Origin: Ceratothoa steindachneri | Taxonomy: Eukaryota > Arthropoda > Malacostraca > Isopoda > Cymothoidae | Direction of reading: 5' to 3' | Assembly: GCA_963969495.1 (NCBI GenBank) | Contig: OZ018317.1 | Location: 32,489,503 to 32,553,502, forward strand | DNA: 64,000 nt | Shown: positions 41,201 to 54,270 of the stretch, piece after piece | Numbering within the stretch: the stretch's first letter is position 1 | Layout: the number at the start of each line of letters is the position of its first letter | The notes under the pieces: generated by a model | What the model saw: only the letters and a program-made list of their open reading frames with translations | Told to the model about the DNA's origin: nothing | Database searches by the model: none | Program-made: the position numbers and the translations under genes

Positions 41201-43083
41201 TAATTTCATTGTAGGTTTTAGTTATTCAAAAAGGGTTAAAATCTGTATGTATATATGATTTTTAAGGTTTAAAATAATATTTTCGGAAATCAGCATCAGT
41301 TTAGGAAAGAAATTGACATGATCAACCAATTTAAAAATTTAATTTTATTGTGTTAATTTTCACTTTAACATTTTTCTTAGCCGAAATCTTGTCCTTGAAA
41401 AAGGTTTTTTAATAAAAGAATAATTATGTAGGAGAGGATCACAGCAATCCCACATTTACCCATGAGATAGAACTCTATGGTAACTTCAAATCAATATATT
41501 TCTTTTCCTAGTTTGTTATTTGTAATATGTATTTTTCCAGCATCAATTATGAACGTGTGCAATGTCTTAATTTTTGCTGCATTGTAGAGTAATTGTTACG
41601 CTTTTTAATATGATAAGAGGTTAAGTAAAAAAAAAATCATCTATATTTGAGTTCTCTTAAAATAGGAGCGTTTTGGAGAACAGAATAGTTTTGGAATTGT
41701 TTTATTATGAAGTACTTGTAAATGATCTTGTACTTCTCCAAGGATTTTTAACTCTGTACTTTTGTGTTCAAGCCTTGAATCCGACTTTGTTCATGGAGCT
41801 TTGGAAATGCCTGGTACATTTATCACCGTCGTTTAATTACTTCCAGCATATTTCTTCATCCTTCTTTTTGTCCTTGTGAGCGCCAGTTCCGAATTCATCC
41901 TTAATTAGTCATCAACTAGTGCGTTTAGTAAAGGCACTAAAAATCTTAATAAGTGATGAATGACTTCTTAACCTACTCTCCTAGCTCCGAACTGCCTCTT
42001 GTAGCTCTTAAAGTTTAATTTTATGTATATGATCTCAAACAAGGCTAAATGGCGGACTTAGGCAGTGTTGGGTGAAGTTTTCTTCAGTGTCCAAAGTATG
42101 AACGAAAACACAAAAGTTATATCTACTCTTTTTGTTCACAAATTTAAGTAAATATTGAGGCATCTCAGTGTTAGTTTGGAAGGCGGTTCGTGGTACTAAC
42201 GGGTCAAGCATATTTAGCACAAAGGTGGTGTTTCTTGAGTGATTTCTTCAAACATAGTAGGGTCTGTATAGACTTATGAGGTTTTAGCCCTGAAAAAGTG
42301 TATTTCTTACCTGCCTCAGTGTTTTAGAGGGTTAAATTTATATATTTTTACTATTTTTTAAAGATTAGTATTATTAACGAATTTTTACTTTAGTATTAAC
42401 CTCGATCAAAAAATATAGCACTAAGGGACACAACCTTTTTGTTAAATTTTGTTCGCTGACTGGTCTTCAAAACAGAGTACTATCAATGACTCTAAAATCA
42501 CCAAAAGTACCCATGTATAATTTTAATTATTAGAGGTACAATCAATTCCTTTAGGTTCATTTCCACTGGAGATAATGGAATCTTGAAATGGTTCTGATCA
42601 AATAGGCAATAAAGTTATTATTTTTGCAGGTGGCAACAATTGCTAATTGCCCACTAGTCACGGGACACCGATCTAAGTTGTTGTATGCTAGTCAGTTATG
42701 TTATTAATTTTAATCTTGGCGTTTCTTTTTAATGCACTTAATTCCAAAAGGGAAAATAGACCAAGCATCAAAATGACCCCTTTGAAAGGTGTTTTATTTG
42801 TAAGGGGGGTATTTTGTGTTTACTCTCGAGCTTCTAACAAAGCCTTACTTATAAGGTAAACTAAAAGTACACGTTTTTTTAGATAATCCTTTACTTATAT
42901 TTAGAATTTGAATAATGCATTTAGTCAAAATGTCCTCATTATTATGATCTCGTAATCTTTTTTCCCCTATCCTATGGCTTTGTTTCACGCCAACTAGTAT
43001 GTGGCTATGGCGGGTATTATACTAATACACAACTGTAATACACTCACAGCTATCATACTCCACACTGCAAGTTGATACATACT
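38290..43083. other. gcm 3' UTR and AT-rich 3' flank
   Basis: 38290 to about 38390 is probable 3' UTR. Beyond that, 4.7 kb of AT-rich, largely non-repetitive DNA shows no recognisable exon, RNA gene or transposon. Poly-G near 39418 is the only notable run. Confidence 0.5.
38362..38367 (+). promoter_or_regulatory. Candidate polyadenylation signal of gcm
   Basis: AATAAA lies 73 bp past the gcm stop codon and is the first canonical hexamer downstream. Others lie farther on (around 39196 and 40006), so longer 3' ends are possible. Confidence 0.4.
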
Positions 43084-43670
43084 ATGAGGGTCGTTTGAAA
43101 AGTTCCCGAAAAATGTCTCGTGCTCACGTCAGAAATGATGTAAAATGTTGTATTTCAACGGGGATATTCATGTATATGAACTTGTAACGTCCTATACAAA
43201 TCCAAGCAGTAATGAATTATAATTGGATGATTTATGTTATTTTTTTTAATAGAACCACACAGCCAACATGGATTCTCATAAATTCCAGTCTAGAACCAAC
43301 CTGAAACTTTGGTTAAACATGATTGGACAATACATAAGAACATAAGAAAAGAAGGAGACTGCAAAAGACCATTCATGGCCTACACTTGGCAGCTATTAAT
43401 AATGTATCAGTTTATCAAAGCAGTCCTAAGAAAACGACACTTTATGAATGGAGGAGATGTTGGAGACAACCGATGTGACTGACAGACTTTCAACCCCCAT
43501 CAGCGAAACATCGATCGTGTGAGAGCACTTGAGGAACGCGATCGTCACACTACTGTGGAAATAATAGCCCAGAAACGACGCATAGCGAGATCTGTTCATA
43601 CAATCTTGAAGGATCATTTTGACACGAGCAATCTTTCTGCCCGACGGCTACAAAACGGACGAAGATCATA
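43084..43670 (+). mobile_element. mariner-like element, 5' part only
   Basis: The left end TGAGGGTCGTTTGAAAAGTT (43085-43104) matches mariner terminal repeats. After a diverged stretch, the plus strand at about 43495-43665 encodes HQRNIDRVRALEERDRHTTV, then EIIAQKRRIARSVHTILKD and LSARRLQNGRR. This is the helix-turn-helix linker region (family RVRALVEEDRRxTIREIAEE...SVHTIL...VSARWVP). Sequence identity is lost after 43670; the catalytic half and right end are absent. Confidence 0.8.
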
Positions 43671-43904
43671 CATAAATATTCCCTATTGAAGTGTCTTACT
43701 TATTTTAATTGTTTTATTTGACACTCTACCAGAGTGCACATAAATATTGAAGTAGTTGTTTTCATGTCATTCTTGATATCAAACATTCGTATGTTGGGGC
43801 CCCTAAAGGAATTAATGCCCCCGGGCTCCGAAATCCCTAGCTACGCCACTGGGATTTAGATATATTATTGATAGACTTCCTAGAAGGCCGGGAAACAATT
43901 AGTG
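43671..43904. other. Intergenic with dispersed-repeat edge
   Basis: 43790-43855 ends in CCCTAGCTACGCCACTGG, a phrase common at the ends of dispersed repeats in animal genomes; the family is not identified. Confidence 0.4.
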
Positions 43905-44398
43905 CGAGATTGATCTTTCAAACTTTCTGCAATGTAGTTATAAGTTATGTTTTCGATGTCTTGGATTTTCCATAGGGTTTGGTGTTAGTGTTGTTCTAAA
44001 TTTTGTTTACGAGTTCTTGGATCTTTCAAAATTTCTGGAATTTCTTTAAGTTGTGTTTTTTGAGGTCTTTGTTCTTCTATATTGTCTGGTGTTCTAAGTA
44101 TTGTTTGAGTTCTTGGTTCTTTCAAACTTTCTGTAATGTATCTAAGTTCTGTTTTTTGAGGTAGTTGATCTTTCGAACTTTCTCGCTTTTCTGCTATATT
44201 TTTTACGTTCTGTTATTTTGAGTTCTTTTATCTGTGAAACTTCTGCTGTTTTAAGTTCCTTTTTCCGATCTTTGATCTTTTATACTGTCTGCTGTTGTTC
44301 GAAGTTCTGTTTTTAAGGTCTTTGATCTTTCAAAATTTCTGGGATTGTTTCAAGTTCAGTTTTTTGTTTAGGTCTTCCAACTTTCATACTTTTTAGTG
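43905..44398. repeat. Degenerate minisatellite, about 50-65-bp units
   Basis: About eight copies built on GTTCTGTTTTTTGAGGTCTT, GATCTTTCAAACTTTCTG and GTATTTCTAAG, with many indels. Confidence 0.8.
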
Positions 44399-45000
44399 TT
44401 GCGTATGTGTGGAATGTATTCACCACCAACACTCAAGATCGACGTTCGCTGGTGTGTCAGGTCTGATCCATCATTCCCTCCTAACGTTTCTTTATTTTAT
44501 GCCATCATTGGTACACACCACGCACTCCCCTAAGCGATGCCCTTGGTAGATCCATTGTAAATGATGGATTCAAATTTCGAACAGGTGTATGGGCAAACAA
44601 TGAGGAAATCTGGGCAAGCAGGGCCATTTTAAAGGGAGGGGAGATGGGTAGAAAGGGTCGAGCCAGTTTGAATGAAGGTCTAAAACTGCCTGTCTCGACT
44701 GGTCTTGAACGGCAATGGTCTTAAGAGAAAGGTCTTTAGAAGAGGAAGGCTTAGAATTATCTTGGGCGGTGTAATATTTCTTTCACGGCACGTCAGGTGA
44801 TATTTAATTAATCTTTCAACGTGTCTAGGAGATTATGGGCAGATAAATTGGCACCGGGAGTTTTAATTCATTTTTTATTTTGTAATATTCTGATAATGAA
44901 TTAGAGCTTCAAAGGAGACACAGAGAGACCTCGTTTGTGGTAACTTATTTCAAGGCTCTCATTTTCTTTGCCTTCCTGCGTTTACGACTAAGTTCTAATA
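44399..45000. other. Intergenic, no gene recognised
   Basis: Unremarkable mixed sequence without exon or transposon signature. Confidence 0.5.
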
Positions 45001-45390
45001 GTAAGAGATAAATAATAATAATTGCAAATAGTTACAACACTAAAGAAGACACTCAATAAGATTTAGAGAAATTACACTAGAAAAAAGCACTAGATAAATG
45101 ACACTAGATAAATAACTATAGTAACAAAGTTAAATCAATAACAAAGACGATACGATTTAGAGAAATTACACTAGATAAAACATAATAATAATAGTAAATA
45201 GTTAGCAATAACAAAGGCAATCAATAAGATTTATAGAGAAATTAGACTAGATAAATAACAATAACAACGAATAGTTAGCAATAACAAAGGCAATCAATAA
45301 CATTTAGAGAATTTACACTAGATAAATTATAAAAATAATAACAAATAGAAATAACAAAGGCAATCAATAAGATTTAGAGAAATTACACCA
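45001..45390. repeat. Minisatellite, 70-94-bp units
   Basis: ATTTAGAGAAATTACACTAG-like starts occur at 45061, 45155, about 45229, 45302 and 45372, separated by CAATAACAAAGGCAATCAAT and AATAATAACAAATAG modules. Confidence 0.85.
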
Positions 45391-46726
45391 AACCACTCAA
45401 TTAGTTGGTGGTAGCTACAATGAATCAAGACGCCAATACCCTAGTCGGTGGTAGCTATATGGAACAAATACCTCATCGAGACTTTATCTACAGCAGCGAT
45501 TCTCAATCCTTGTCAGTGTTCATTTGCGTCATTATCTCGGTCCATTCACAAAGAAAATAACCGCAAAAAAATACACTCGAATGACAAGTTATAAAGCAGG
45601 AGTGACCGCCCGTGGTTAGCGCTAGGAGAGTTCGTTCTCGACGCGAGGTCAGGAGCCGCTGACGTAGCTGCTTCGGGTAGATCATAAACCGATAACCGGG
45701 AGGGGGGATATGCGTAGGGTAGGACTGAAAGGGCCAGGAACAAGGGTGGGTGGGTGGGGTAAAGAAAATGAGGGGGAGGGGGGCCAAAAGATCTTGGGGA
45801 AAGAAATTAATAAAAGTGGTGCAATTAGAGGAGGTCAAAGTTATTAGGGGTCTAAAGGGCGCGCAAACCAAACCAAAAAGGTAAAAAGAAATAGACAAAT
45901 GCATAAATAAGGACTTGATATAAAGAATTGTCCAGGAATGACAAGGACGAGTCGAGATAAACCTCGCCCCTCAAATATGGAATGACACTTCAGGATGTCC
46001 CACAAGACACAAATTATAATGCTCCCCAAGTGAGGGCGTGTGATTTAAAGAGTTATTCTTGCTACCCACTGTGGGACGATATTCTTAAATTCCCAATAAC
46101 TCTTTCACGGATTTAAAACATTACCGAGGCTGCCAGGGGTCCTCTTTTGTTAGGCAATACATCTCCAATAAATTTGAGGCCCGTTTTACCTACTCCTAGA
46201 AACGCACATACTCGTACGCACACACTCTTGCTTCTCTCTCGACGCAAACAGTCACAACTGATACTTATCTCCGACCTCTCGAATTCGAGAGCTCTGAACA
46301 CGTCATTTTGGTTGATTATTTCAGCTTCTTCCAAAGTGAGCGTCATTTCGTACTTTGAAACATTCGTGTTTATTTTACGCACGTGTTCCTGGAGGGTTTT
46401 TAATACCCTATATTAGGTATTTAATGCCCTATCCGTGGTATTTAAGTTTTTCGAGATTTGTAACTCCTATTTATCAGTTTTCTTCTGTCTCGTTCGCAAG
46501 GGAATATGGCTTCATTGTGGGGGTGAGGGTTGTGGGTTGGATTAGGAGAGTTGTGGTCTCTTCCGGTGTTTAGACTACCGTAAGCATTCGTCTCGGGTTA
46601 TTTAGTCTTCTACATACTTTTACCTGTCCTAATTCCACCACTTTCTTTACAAGCCATTACAAATTTCTTACATTCAGCTCTTAGTTTACGGAATATTTTT
46701 TTTTTAGTTGAAATTATCATTAATTG
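45391..46726. other. Intergenic, no gene recognised
   Basis: GTTGGTGGTAGCTA and GTCGGTGGTAGCTA recur 43 bp apart at about 45413 and 45456. 45600-45800 is GC-richer with G runs. A 133-codon minus-strand frame (45503-45904) has no recognised similarity. Confidence 0.45.
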
Positions 46727-46975
46727 TGAGGAATAAATATACAACATTCTTTTGTTCATTGCCTTTATTGTAACGTTTCGTTAAATACTACTGATATCTA
46801 CAGTGAAAATACAGTGAAACAAATTAATATTTAATAGGGAGGAATAAGCATACAGCATTCTTGATATTTATTTGAGAGGAATAAACATATAGAATTTGTA
46901 TTTATAGTTAATTACCTTTATTCTGATGTTTCGTTAAATACCATTGCCATCTACAGTAAAAATTACAGTATTACA
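46727..46975. repeat. Tandem duplication, 153-bp offset
   Basis: GAGGAATAAA...CCTTTATT...GTTTCGTTAAATAC...ATCTACAGT occurs twice; GTTTCGTTAAATA is at 46775 and 46928. Confidence 0.8.
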
Positions 46976-47543
46976 ATTTTCCAATTAGTTCTGTAACAAT
47001 TTGGGGGAGCTAGTAGGGTCCCGCCAGTTTCTAGATTAAATAAAACTACAAAAAATCTTTCCCATACTTATATATCTCTTACTAATTTTACGATTATTTT
47101 TATTTTATCTTTTCAAGCTTTCACTACTAAACGCCATCGTTCTCTTGGTTTGTGTGAATTTAGCATATTCTCTTCAACAAATCAACTGTTCTTTGAAATA
47201 TATAAATCTTTTGTTTTGTTTAAGGGGGCCGTGTGTATGCTGTCTTTAACGACCGTTGCTGCGCGCCCGCCAGACTAAGAAAGCGGTTACACAGAGGGAT
47301 TTTACTTTCAATCATAATCCAATCTTCGTATCCGACTATGTCGTCAAATAACTAATTCACAAGCTCCCTTTCTTAACATCAACTGTAAAAATGTGAAGTG
47401 TAAGTGTAAAGGTGGTCCGAAAAAACGTGTACTTTAAGGTGTAAAGGATATTCATCTAATCCTAGTTCCTTTGAAGGAGGCTAGAAACCGAAAAGTCTAC
47501 GCCCATAAAGATATATCTTTGTTCATAGTCATTTTGGTCTTGG
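46976..47543. other. Intergenic, no gene recognised
   Basis: AT-rich. Nothing beyond short low-complexity stretches. Confidence 0.5.
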
Positions 47544-47567
47544 TCTATCTATCTATCTATCTATCTA

Positions 47568-47614
<47 letters not shown>
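47544..47614. repeat. Compound (TCTA)n-(AT)n microsatellite
   Basis: Seven TCTA units followed by about 22 AT units. Confidence 0.98.
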
Positions 47615-47617
<3 letters not shown>

Positions 47618-48520
47618 TAAACAATTCGAGAAGCGTTATCAAGGGACGGTAGCTGTTAAGAAAAAAACAAAAAACAAAAACAGGATTGATGTAAATCAAC
47701 ATCCACTTCGGGTGTATTTCCTGACTGTACACACGTGTACGCCGTTGGTTTATCGATTGTCACGTGTGTATGTTTGTAAGTAGACAGCTTGTAGTTATAT
47801 TACAGGTGACCTGATACAAATACACAAATTTTGTGTGATTTATCAAAGAAAATAAAATGATTCTATTCCGAGTACTTTGATTTCCCTTTACTTATTAGTC
47901 TCCATGGGACTGGGTATTTTAGTGGCTCTACAAGTGAAAGGAGGATCACATAGACTGCTGCACAGAAAACAGTTTTATAGTAAAAAATAGGCAATAGCTT
48001 CACCACTTACCCCTACGAGGGGAGCTTATGCTTCGCTACTAAGATTCAAATTTAAAATCTTAAAAAAAGCAGCCATGGTTAAATTTTTAGGATTTTCTGA
48101 ACTTAGCCAATTCTAATAATTTTAAAAAGGAACTCTAAACTAAATTCCCCCCTTTCAAAATATCACGTTGCTAAAATATAATTATAGAAGAAGATATATA
48201 AAAATAAATTTTGTGAACTTCACCATTTATAATTCTTTGGGTTTAAAAAATTTCACAAAATTTCGATATTTATATTTATTTCTGAACTTCACCATTTTGA
48301 TTTTTGATATTATTATAAAAGAATTATTAAAAATAACTTTGATAAAAAACATAAGTCATAACCAAACTAAGATGGAATTATTATTCAAATACTCCCAAAA
48401 ATCCGCCTTCTTAAATTATAGAGTTAGTAATGATAATGATGATGATATACGGAACTTCTTAATATTAATTTTTATGGTAAATAAAACAAGACCAACACAG
48501 GCATCCTTATCAAGACGTGG
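47615..48520. other. Intergenic, AT-rich, left border of the large array
   Basis: Poly-A-rich near 47660-47680. A 138-codon frame at 48168-48584 is Lys/Asn/Ile-rich and runs into the array; it is a composition artefact. No gene recognised. Confidence 0.5.
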
Positions 48521-49209
48521 CTTTAATAAAAAGGAGCACGTACCTCCTTACCACAATATTTATTTTACTAAAAGCCAGCACTGAACTTGCCATAACATTT
48601 GTTTTAGTAAAAACAGGCATGGACCTCCTTGCCACAAAATTTCTTTAGGGAAAGCCAGCAGGGACTTCCTTACCACAAATTTTGGGGTAAAAGTGAGCAC
48701 CTAACTTCTTAGTACAGCATTTCATTAGTAAAAGCCAACACGGGCCTCCTTACCACACCATTTTTTAGTAAAAGCCAGCACAGACCTCCTTACCACACCA
48801 TTTTTAGGGAAAGCCTGCACGGAACTCCTTACCACACCAGTTTTAAGAAGAGCAATGACGGATCTCATTACCACACCATATTTAGGAAAAGCCAGCGCAG
48901 ACCTCCTTACCATAACATTTTTAGTAAAAGTCAACATGGACCTCCTTACCACAACATTTTTAGGAAAAGCCTGCAAGGACCTCCTTACCACACAATTTTT
49001 AGTAAAAGCCAGCACGGATCTCCTAGCACAACATTTTGTAGAAAGGCTAGCATGGACCTCCTTACCACAACATTTTAGGAAAAGCTTGCGCGCAACTTCT
49101 TACCACAAGATTTTTAGGAAGAGCCTGCACGCATTTCCTAAAGTACAGTACATAACGGTCTTCCTTACCACCCCACCATTTTTAGGAAAAGCCTGTACGG
49201 AACTCTTTG
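48521..49209. repeat. Large 38-40-bp minisatellite array, block 1
   Basis: First of four blocks. The unit can be read as CCAGCACGGACCTCCTTACC, then ACACCATTTTTAG, then TAAAAG. Start-to-start spacing is mostly 39-40 bp. The left border is gradual: the first clear unit is at 48531-48570. The same sequence family fills most of the window from here to the right edge. Confidence 0.95.
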
Positions 49210-49550
49210 AATTTACTTAATTTAAGTGCGCAGGTCATAACGACCCCTTTCTCTGCGTCTGCCTGCTGTCTAGCAGACATGAAACAGAATTTGAGCGGAG
49301 TATACTTGGGCACTTGCCAAAGACTTTCCAAACGCAGTGCTCTACTAACTTGAGCGTGTTTCCCCTCTCCATGAAGAGAGGCGGAGTGGAGGAGACAACC
49401 GAGGTATAAGTCTGTTTATACTCGCCCTTTCTCTCTCATCTACCTGCTGCCATATATGAGATCCCTTAACATGGTTTAGCCCACCTGATGAAGTGGTTAT
49501 TGGGGTGTGGCGCTTGGAGACAGCATGTGAGAGTTGGGAAGAGAATGAGG
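49210..49550. other. 341-bp unrelated insert in the array
   Basis: Array units stop at about 49209 and resume with CCTCAAAACCACACC at 49556. Between them is mixed-composition DNA with a small hairpin (GTCTGCCTGCTGTCTAGCAGAC, arms at about 49257 and 49272) and no coding signature. CGCAGGTCATAACG at the left and TGCTGCCATATATGAGATCC near 49446 do not identify a family. It may be a SINE or an ancestral single-copy segment. Confidence 0.6.
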
Positions 49551-52194
49551 ACTGGACCTCAAAACCACACCATTTTTAGGAAAAGCCTGCACGGAACTCC
49601 TTACCACACCATTTTTAGGAAAAGCCATGACGGACCTCTTTACCACACAAATTTTAGGAAAAGACTGCACGGAACTCCTTACCACACCACTTTATGAAAA
49701 GGCAGCAGGGCCCTTCTTACAAGCCAGTTTTTATGAAAAGCCTGTACGGACCTCCTTACCACAAGAGTTTTAGTAAAAGCAAGCACGGATTGCTTTGCCA
49801 CGCCATTTTTAGGAAGGGCCTTCACGCAACTCCTTACCACAACATTTTTAGTAAAAAACAGAATGGACCGCATTACCTCAGCATTTCTAGTAAAAGCCAG
49901 AACAGAATTCCTTACCACACAATCTTTAGTAAAGGCCAGCACGGAACTCCTTACCACGCCATTTTAGGAAAAGCCAGAACGGACATCCTTACCACCATAT
50001 CTTTAGGAAAAGGGTGCACGGACCTCCTTACCAAACGCTTTTTCTGTAAAGCCTGTAAGGACCCCATGACCACAAAGGTTTTAGTAAAAGCCAGCACGGA
50101 TCTCCTTACAGCACCATTTTTAGTAAAAGCCTACACACTACTCCTTAACCAATATTTTAGGAAAAAGCTGCACACAACTCCTTACGAAAACATTTTTCGT
50201 AAAAGCCAGCACCGACCTCGTCATCACAACATTTTTAGGAAAAGCTTGCACGCAACTCCTTACGCTAAAACTTTTAGTAAAAGCCAGCACGGAGCTCATA
50301 ACCACACCATATTTCGGAAAAGCCTGAACGGACCTCCTAACCATAAGAGTTTTAGTAAAAGGCAGCATGGACCTCATTAACACAGTATTTGTAGTAAAAG
50401 CCAGGCCAGAACTCCTAACCACAGAAACTTTAGTAAAAGCCAGAATGGACCACCTGACCACATCATTTTTAGTAAAAGCTAAAATGGGCCTCGTACCACA
50501 CCAATTTTAGGAAAAGACTGCACAGATCGCCTTACAGCACCCTTCTATGTAAACGCCAGCAAGAACCTCATTACCACACCATTTTAGGAAAAGCCAAAAT
50601 AACCATCCTTACCACCATATCTTTAGGAAAAGCATGCACGGACCTCCTTACCACACGATCTTTCTGAAAAATCTGCACGGATCTCCTTACCACAACAATT
50701 TTAGTAAATACCAGCACGAATATCCTTACAGCACCATTTTAAGTAAAAGCAGGCATGGACCTCGTTACCACAAACATTTTAGGAAAAGCGTGCACGGCCC
50801 TCCTTTCCACACTATTTGTGCAAACCCAGCACATAACTCCTTACCATAACATTTTTAGGAACAGATAGCAAGGACCTCCTTACCACACCCTTGTTAGGAA
50901 AAGACGGCACGAAACTCTTTACCACACTATTTTTAGTAAAAGCCAGCAGGGACCTCCTTACCAAGCATTTTTAGGAAAAGCCGGAACGGAACTTCTTGCA
51001 ACATTTTAGAAAAGGTTTGGACGGAACTCCTTACAGCAATATTTTTAGTAAAAGCCCGAAAGACCTTCTTTACCATAACATGTTTATGAAAAGCGTGCAC
51101 TAATTACCACAAGAGTTCTAGTAAAATTCAGCATGGATATCCTTACCACACCATTTTTAGTAAAAGCCAGAACGGACCTCGATACCACACCCTTTTTAGG
51201 AAAAGACTGCACGGATCTAGTTACGATACCTTTCTTAGTAAAAACCAGAACGGACATCCTTACTGCCAAATCTGTAGGAAAAGCGTGCGCAAACCTCCTT
51301 GCTCCAAGAGTTTTAGTAAAATCCACTACGGATCTCCTTACAGCACCTCGTTACCACAACAATTTGAGGAAAAGTAAGCCAAAACATTTATTGGAAAAGC
51401 CTGCACGGAACTCCTTACCACAGGATTTTAGTAAACGACAGCACGGAACTCCTTACAATACCATTTTTATGAAAAGCCGGCATGGAACCTTTTACCACAA
51501 CATTTTGAATAAAAGATAGCACGGACCTCCTTACCACAACATTTTTAGCAAATGTTTGGGCTGAACTCCTTACAACATTTTTAATTTAAAGCCAGAACGT
51601 ACCTCTTTACCACACCATTTTTTGCGAAAAGCCTGCACGGACTGCCATAGTACAACACTTGTAGAAAAATCCAGCATAGATATCCTTACCACACCATTTT
51701 TAGTAAAAGCGAGCATGGACCACCTTACCACAGCAATTTTAGGAAAAGCCTGCACGGAAATCTTTAGCTTAACATTTTTAGTAAAATATAGCACGGACCT
51801 CCTTAATACACCATTTTTAGCCAAAGCCGGGCCGGAACTCCTTATTACATTTTTTTTAGTAAATGCCAGCATGGACCTCCTTACCATACCAGTTTAAAAA
51901 AAATGCATGACGGATCTCATTACCAGACCATTTTTAGGTAAAGCCTGAACAAAACTCCTTACCACGCCATTTTGAGAAGAAGTCTTCTCAGACCACCTTA
52001 CCACACTATTTTTAGGAATATCCAGGACGGACCTCACTAACACACCATATTTAGGAAGAGGTTGAACGGAACTCCTTACCAAAACATTTTTAATAAAAGC
52101 TAGCACGGACCTCCTTACACCATCTTTTTTAGGAAAACCAAGAACGGATCTCCTTACCACACCATTTCTAGTGAAAACCAGGACAGAACTCCTA
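49551..52194. repeat. Minisatellite array, block 2
   Basis: About 65 degenerate units. Two main monomer types are mixed: one reads AGTAAAAGCCAGCACGGACC, the other AGGAAAAGCCTGCACGGAAC. Where several 39-bp units follow without slippage, frames stay open on both strands, encoding 13-residue peptide repeats such as KNGVVRRSVLAFT (minus) and GPPYHTIFRKSQH (plus). The longest is 228 codons (49694-50380). I read these as artefacts. Confidence 0.95.
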
Positions 52195-52365
52195 ACGAAC
52201 TCCATGTGAACAGTCAGGGCGAATGGCACGTAACTTTAAGTTCCCCTCGACCATCTCCCATCTTCTTTGCTCATCCGCTGGGCGGAGGGCAGCCCGTTTT
52301 CCTACCGTGTAGTCGGTGCGAGGAAGAGGAAAACGCTTGTCTGATCGCCTAGTCATTGTGGACTC

Positions 52366-52560
52366 TTAGGCGCCCTCATCGGCGGGCTCAATCTCCGCAA
52401 TTCCTACATGTCCAGGAACCCAGTAGAAGACAATGCCGACATCCGCCCGGTTTGCCCAAACCGTCGCGACATGGATATCGCAAACCAGATAATGCGGAGA
52501 TTTCAATGACCCAAGAGCACTCAGGGCACTTTGTGAGTCGCTATAAATCACAATCCGGTC
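52366..52560 (-). pseudogene. LINE RNase H remnant
   Basis: Minus-strand IYSDSQSALSAL and FYWVPGHVGIAEIEPADEGA match the second Asp block and the HVG-(G)NE-AD block of LINE RNase H domains. GN of the usual GNE-AD is replaced by EI, and the upstream first-Asp part lies in another frame near 52580-52740. Confidence 0.82.
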
Positions 52561-53039
52561 TACGAACCGTCACGTAGCGTTATCTCCCGTACCAAGCAGG
52601 GTATTGCAACAATCTCAGCAACGAAGACGGACGCAACGCCAGGCAGAGCCCCACCGACTTCAAACAGAGGGTATACGAAGTGGAAACAGACCCTTCTTGG
52701 GAATTAGAGCCATTCGTATACACTAACACGGTTCCAACGTGACACGAAGTGTAATCCAAAAAGGCCTAACGCAATACTTCCGGCGCTGTACAAGCTTTTG
52801 GACAGAGTCGTGGCGACAAATATTCAAAGGTGGTAGCCTCTAGGGTGGTGCCCTGGTCGGAACCAGGAGTACCACCACCGAAGAGCAATACCTAGCTCTC
52901 GAAGGAGTTTCCTAGCCCTAAACCTAAAGGTCTTAGGGCATGACTGGCGACTGTCGGCGGCATAGGCAAGGCCAAGATAAGCTGCGGATGCAGTGGCAGC
53001 TGTTAGCGACTGAGGGAGGCGACGGGCTTGCGCTTACAG

Positions 53040-54270
53040 GCAAATAATGCACTGCTCACAGCGCAGAGAGAGTGGCATCTTCCCAGCGGAAGGTACAGGT
53101 CACTAAGCGAAGGCCGGTGTGGTGGATCGAGTCCACCTTCTGCAATATACGCTCGGCTACGGATGCATAAAATTCGCATCCGTAGTCCAGCTTCGAACGA
53201 ACAAAGGATCGATAAAAAAGCAAGGCAGTAGCCCTATCGACGCCCCAGGCGCTGAACGTCACAATACGAAGAATATCCATGACGTTGGTACAATAGACCC
53301 TAAGGCTGCAAATATGAGCCTCCCAGGTGAGGCATCGGTCAAATACAAGACCAAAGAATCTGGTTGAGTCCACTACTTCCAGGCACACCCCATTGAGAAT
53401 CAAGTCTGAGTCAGGATGGAGCCGTGAATGACGGCATAAATGCATCATCTTAGTCTAGGCCAAGAAAAACTCTAGCCTGTGCGCTTCGGCATAGAGAAAG
53501 ACACGGTTCAATGCGCGTTGGATTCGACGCTTCAGAGTTGGCATCTGGGCCGCGCCAAAAGAGATCAAAAGGTCGTCCACATAGAGGGTAGCGAGAACAT
53601 CTTCCGGCAGCACCGAGGTGATGCCGTTAATGCTCAGAACAAAAAGTGTGACACTGAGGACACTTCCCTGAAGGACACCCTCTACCTGCTCTATTTGGCC
53701 AGAGAAGGATCCCCCCACTCGTACACGGAATTGACGATCTCACAAAAATTCAGATATAAAGATTGGGAGGCATCGCCTCGCCCCCATCGTGTGGAGAGTC
53801 TCCATGATACCGTATCGCCATGCGGAATCATACGCTTTCTCCAAATCGAAAAACACCGTAGCGTAGTGCTGTCTACGAAGGAAGTCCTTGTAGACGACTT
53901 TGTAGGTGAGGCAGAGCATCCGACGTGGAGTGGAACTTACCGAAGCCGCACTGTACAGAAGACAGATGGCCTCCCCTGTCCAGAAAGAAGGCTACTCTAG
54001 CATACACCAATTTTTCATCAACCTGCACATGCCGGAGGTTAGAGAGATTGGGCGGAAACGGCAGGGATAGAATGATCTCTCCTCGGTTTGCGAAAAGCGA
54101 GCACAGTCGCGATTTGCCAGGAATCTGGGAGGATACACTCTACCCAGATCCTACTAAACAAATCTAACAGAAAGATCATGCCTCGCTCACCCAGGAATCG
54201 AAGCATGGTGTACGGAACATCGTCTGGACCAGGGGTGGTGTCCGCGCACGAAGCGAGACCGGAATGCAAC
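53040..54270 (-). pseudogene. LINE reverse transcriptase remnant
   Basis: Minus-strand blocks in order: TPGPDDVPYTMLRFL and ILPDSWQIATVLAFRKP (fingers), TVFFDLEKAYDSAWRYGIM (motif A, about 53803-53860), EGVLQGSVLSVTLFVLSING (motif B) and TLYVDDLLISFG (motif C, YVDD, about 53570-53605). Next comes the thumb region with STRFFGLVFDRCLTWEAHI and LFYRSFVRSKLDYGC. Catalytic Asp residues are present, but frameshifts between fingers, motif A and motif B prevent a full-length product. Confidence 0.88.
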
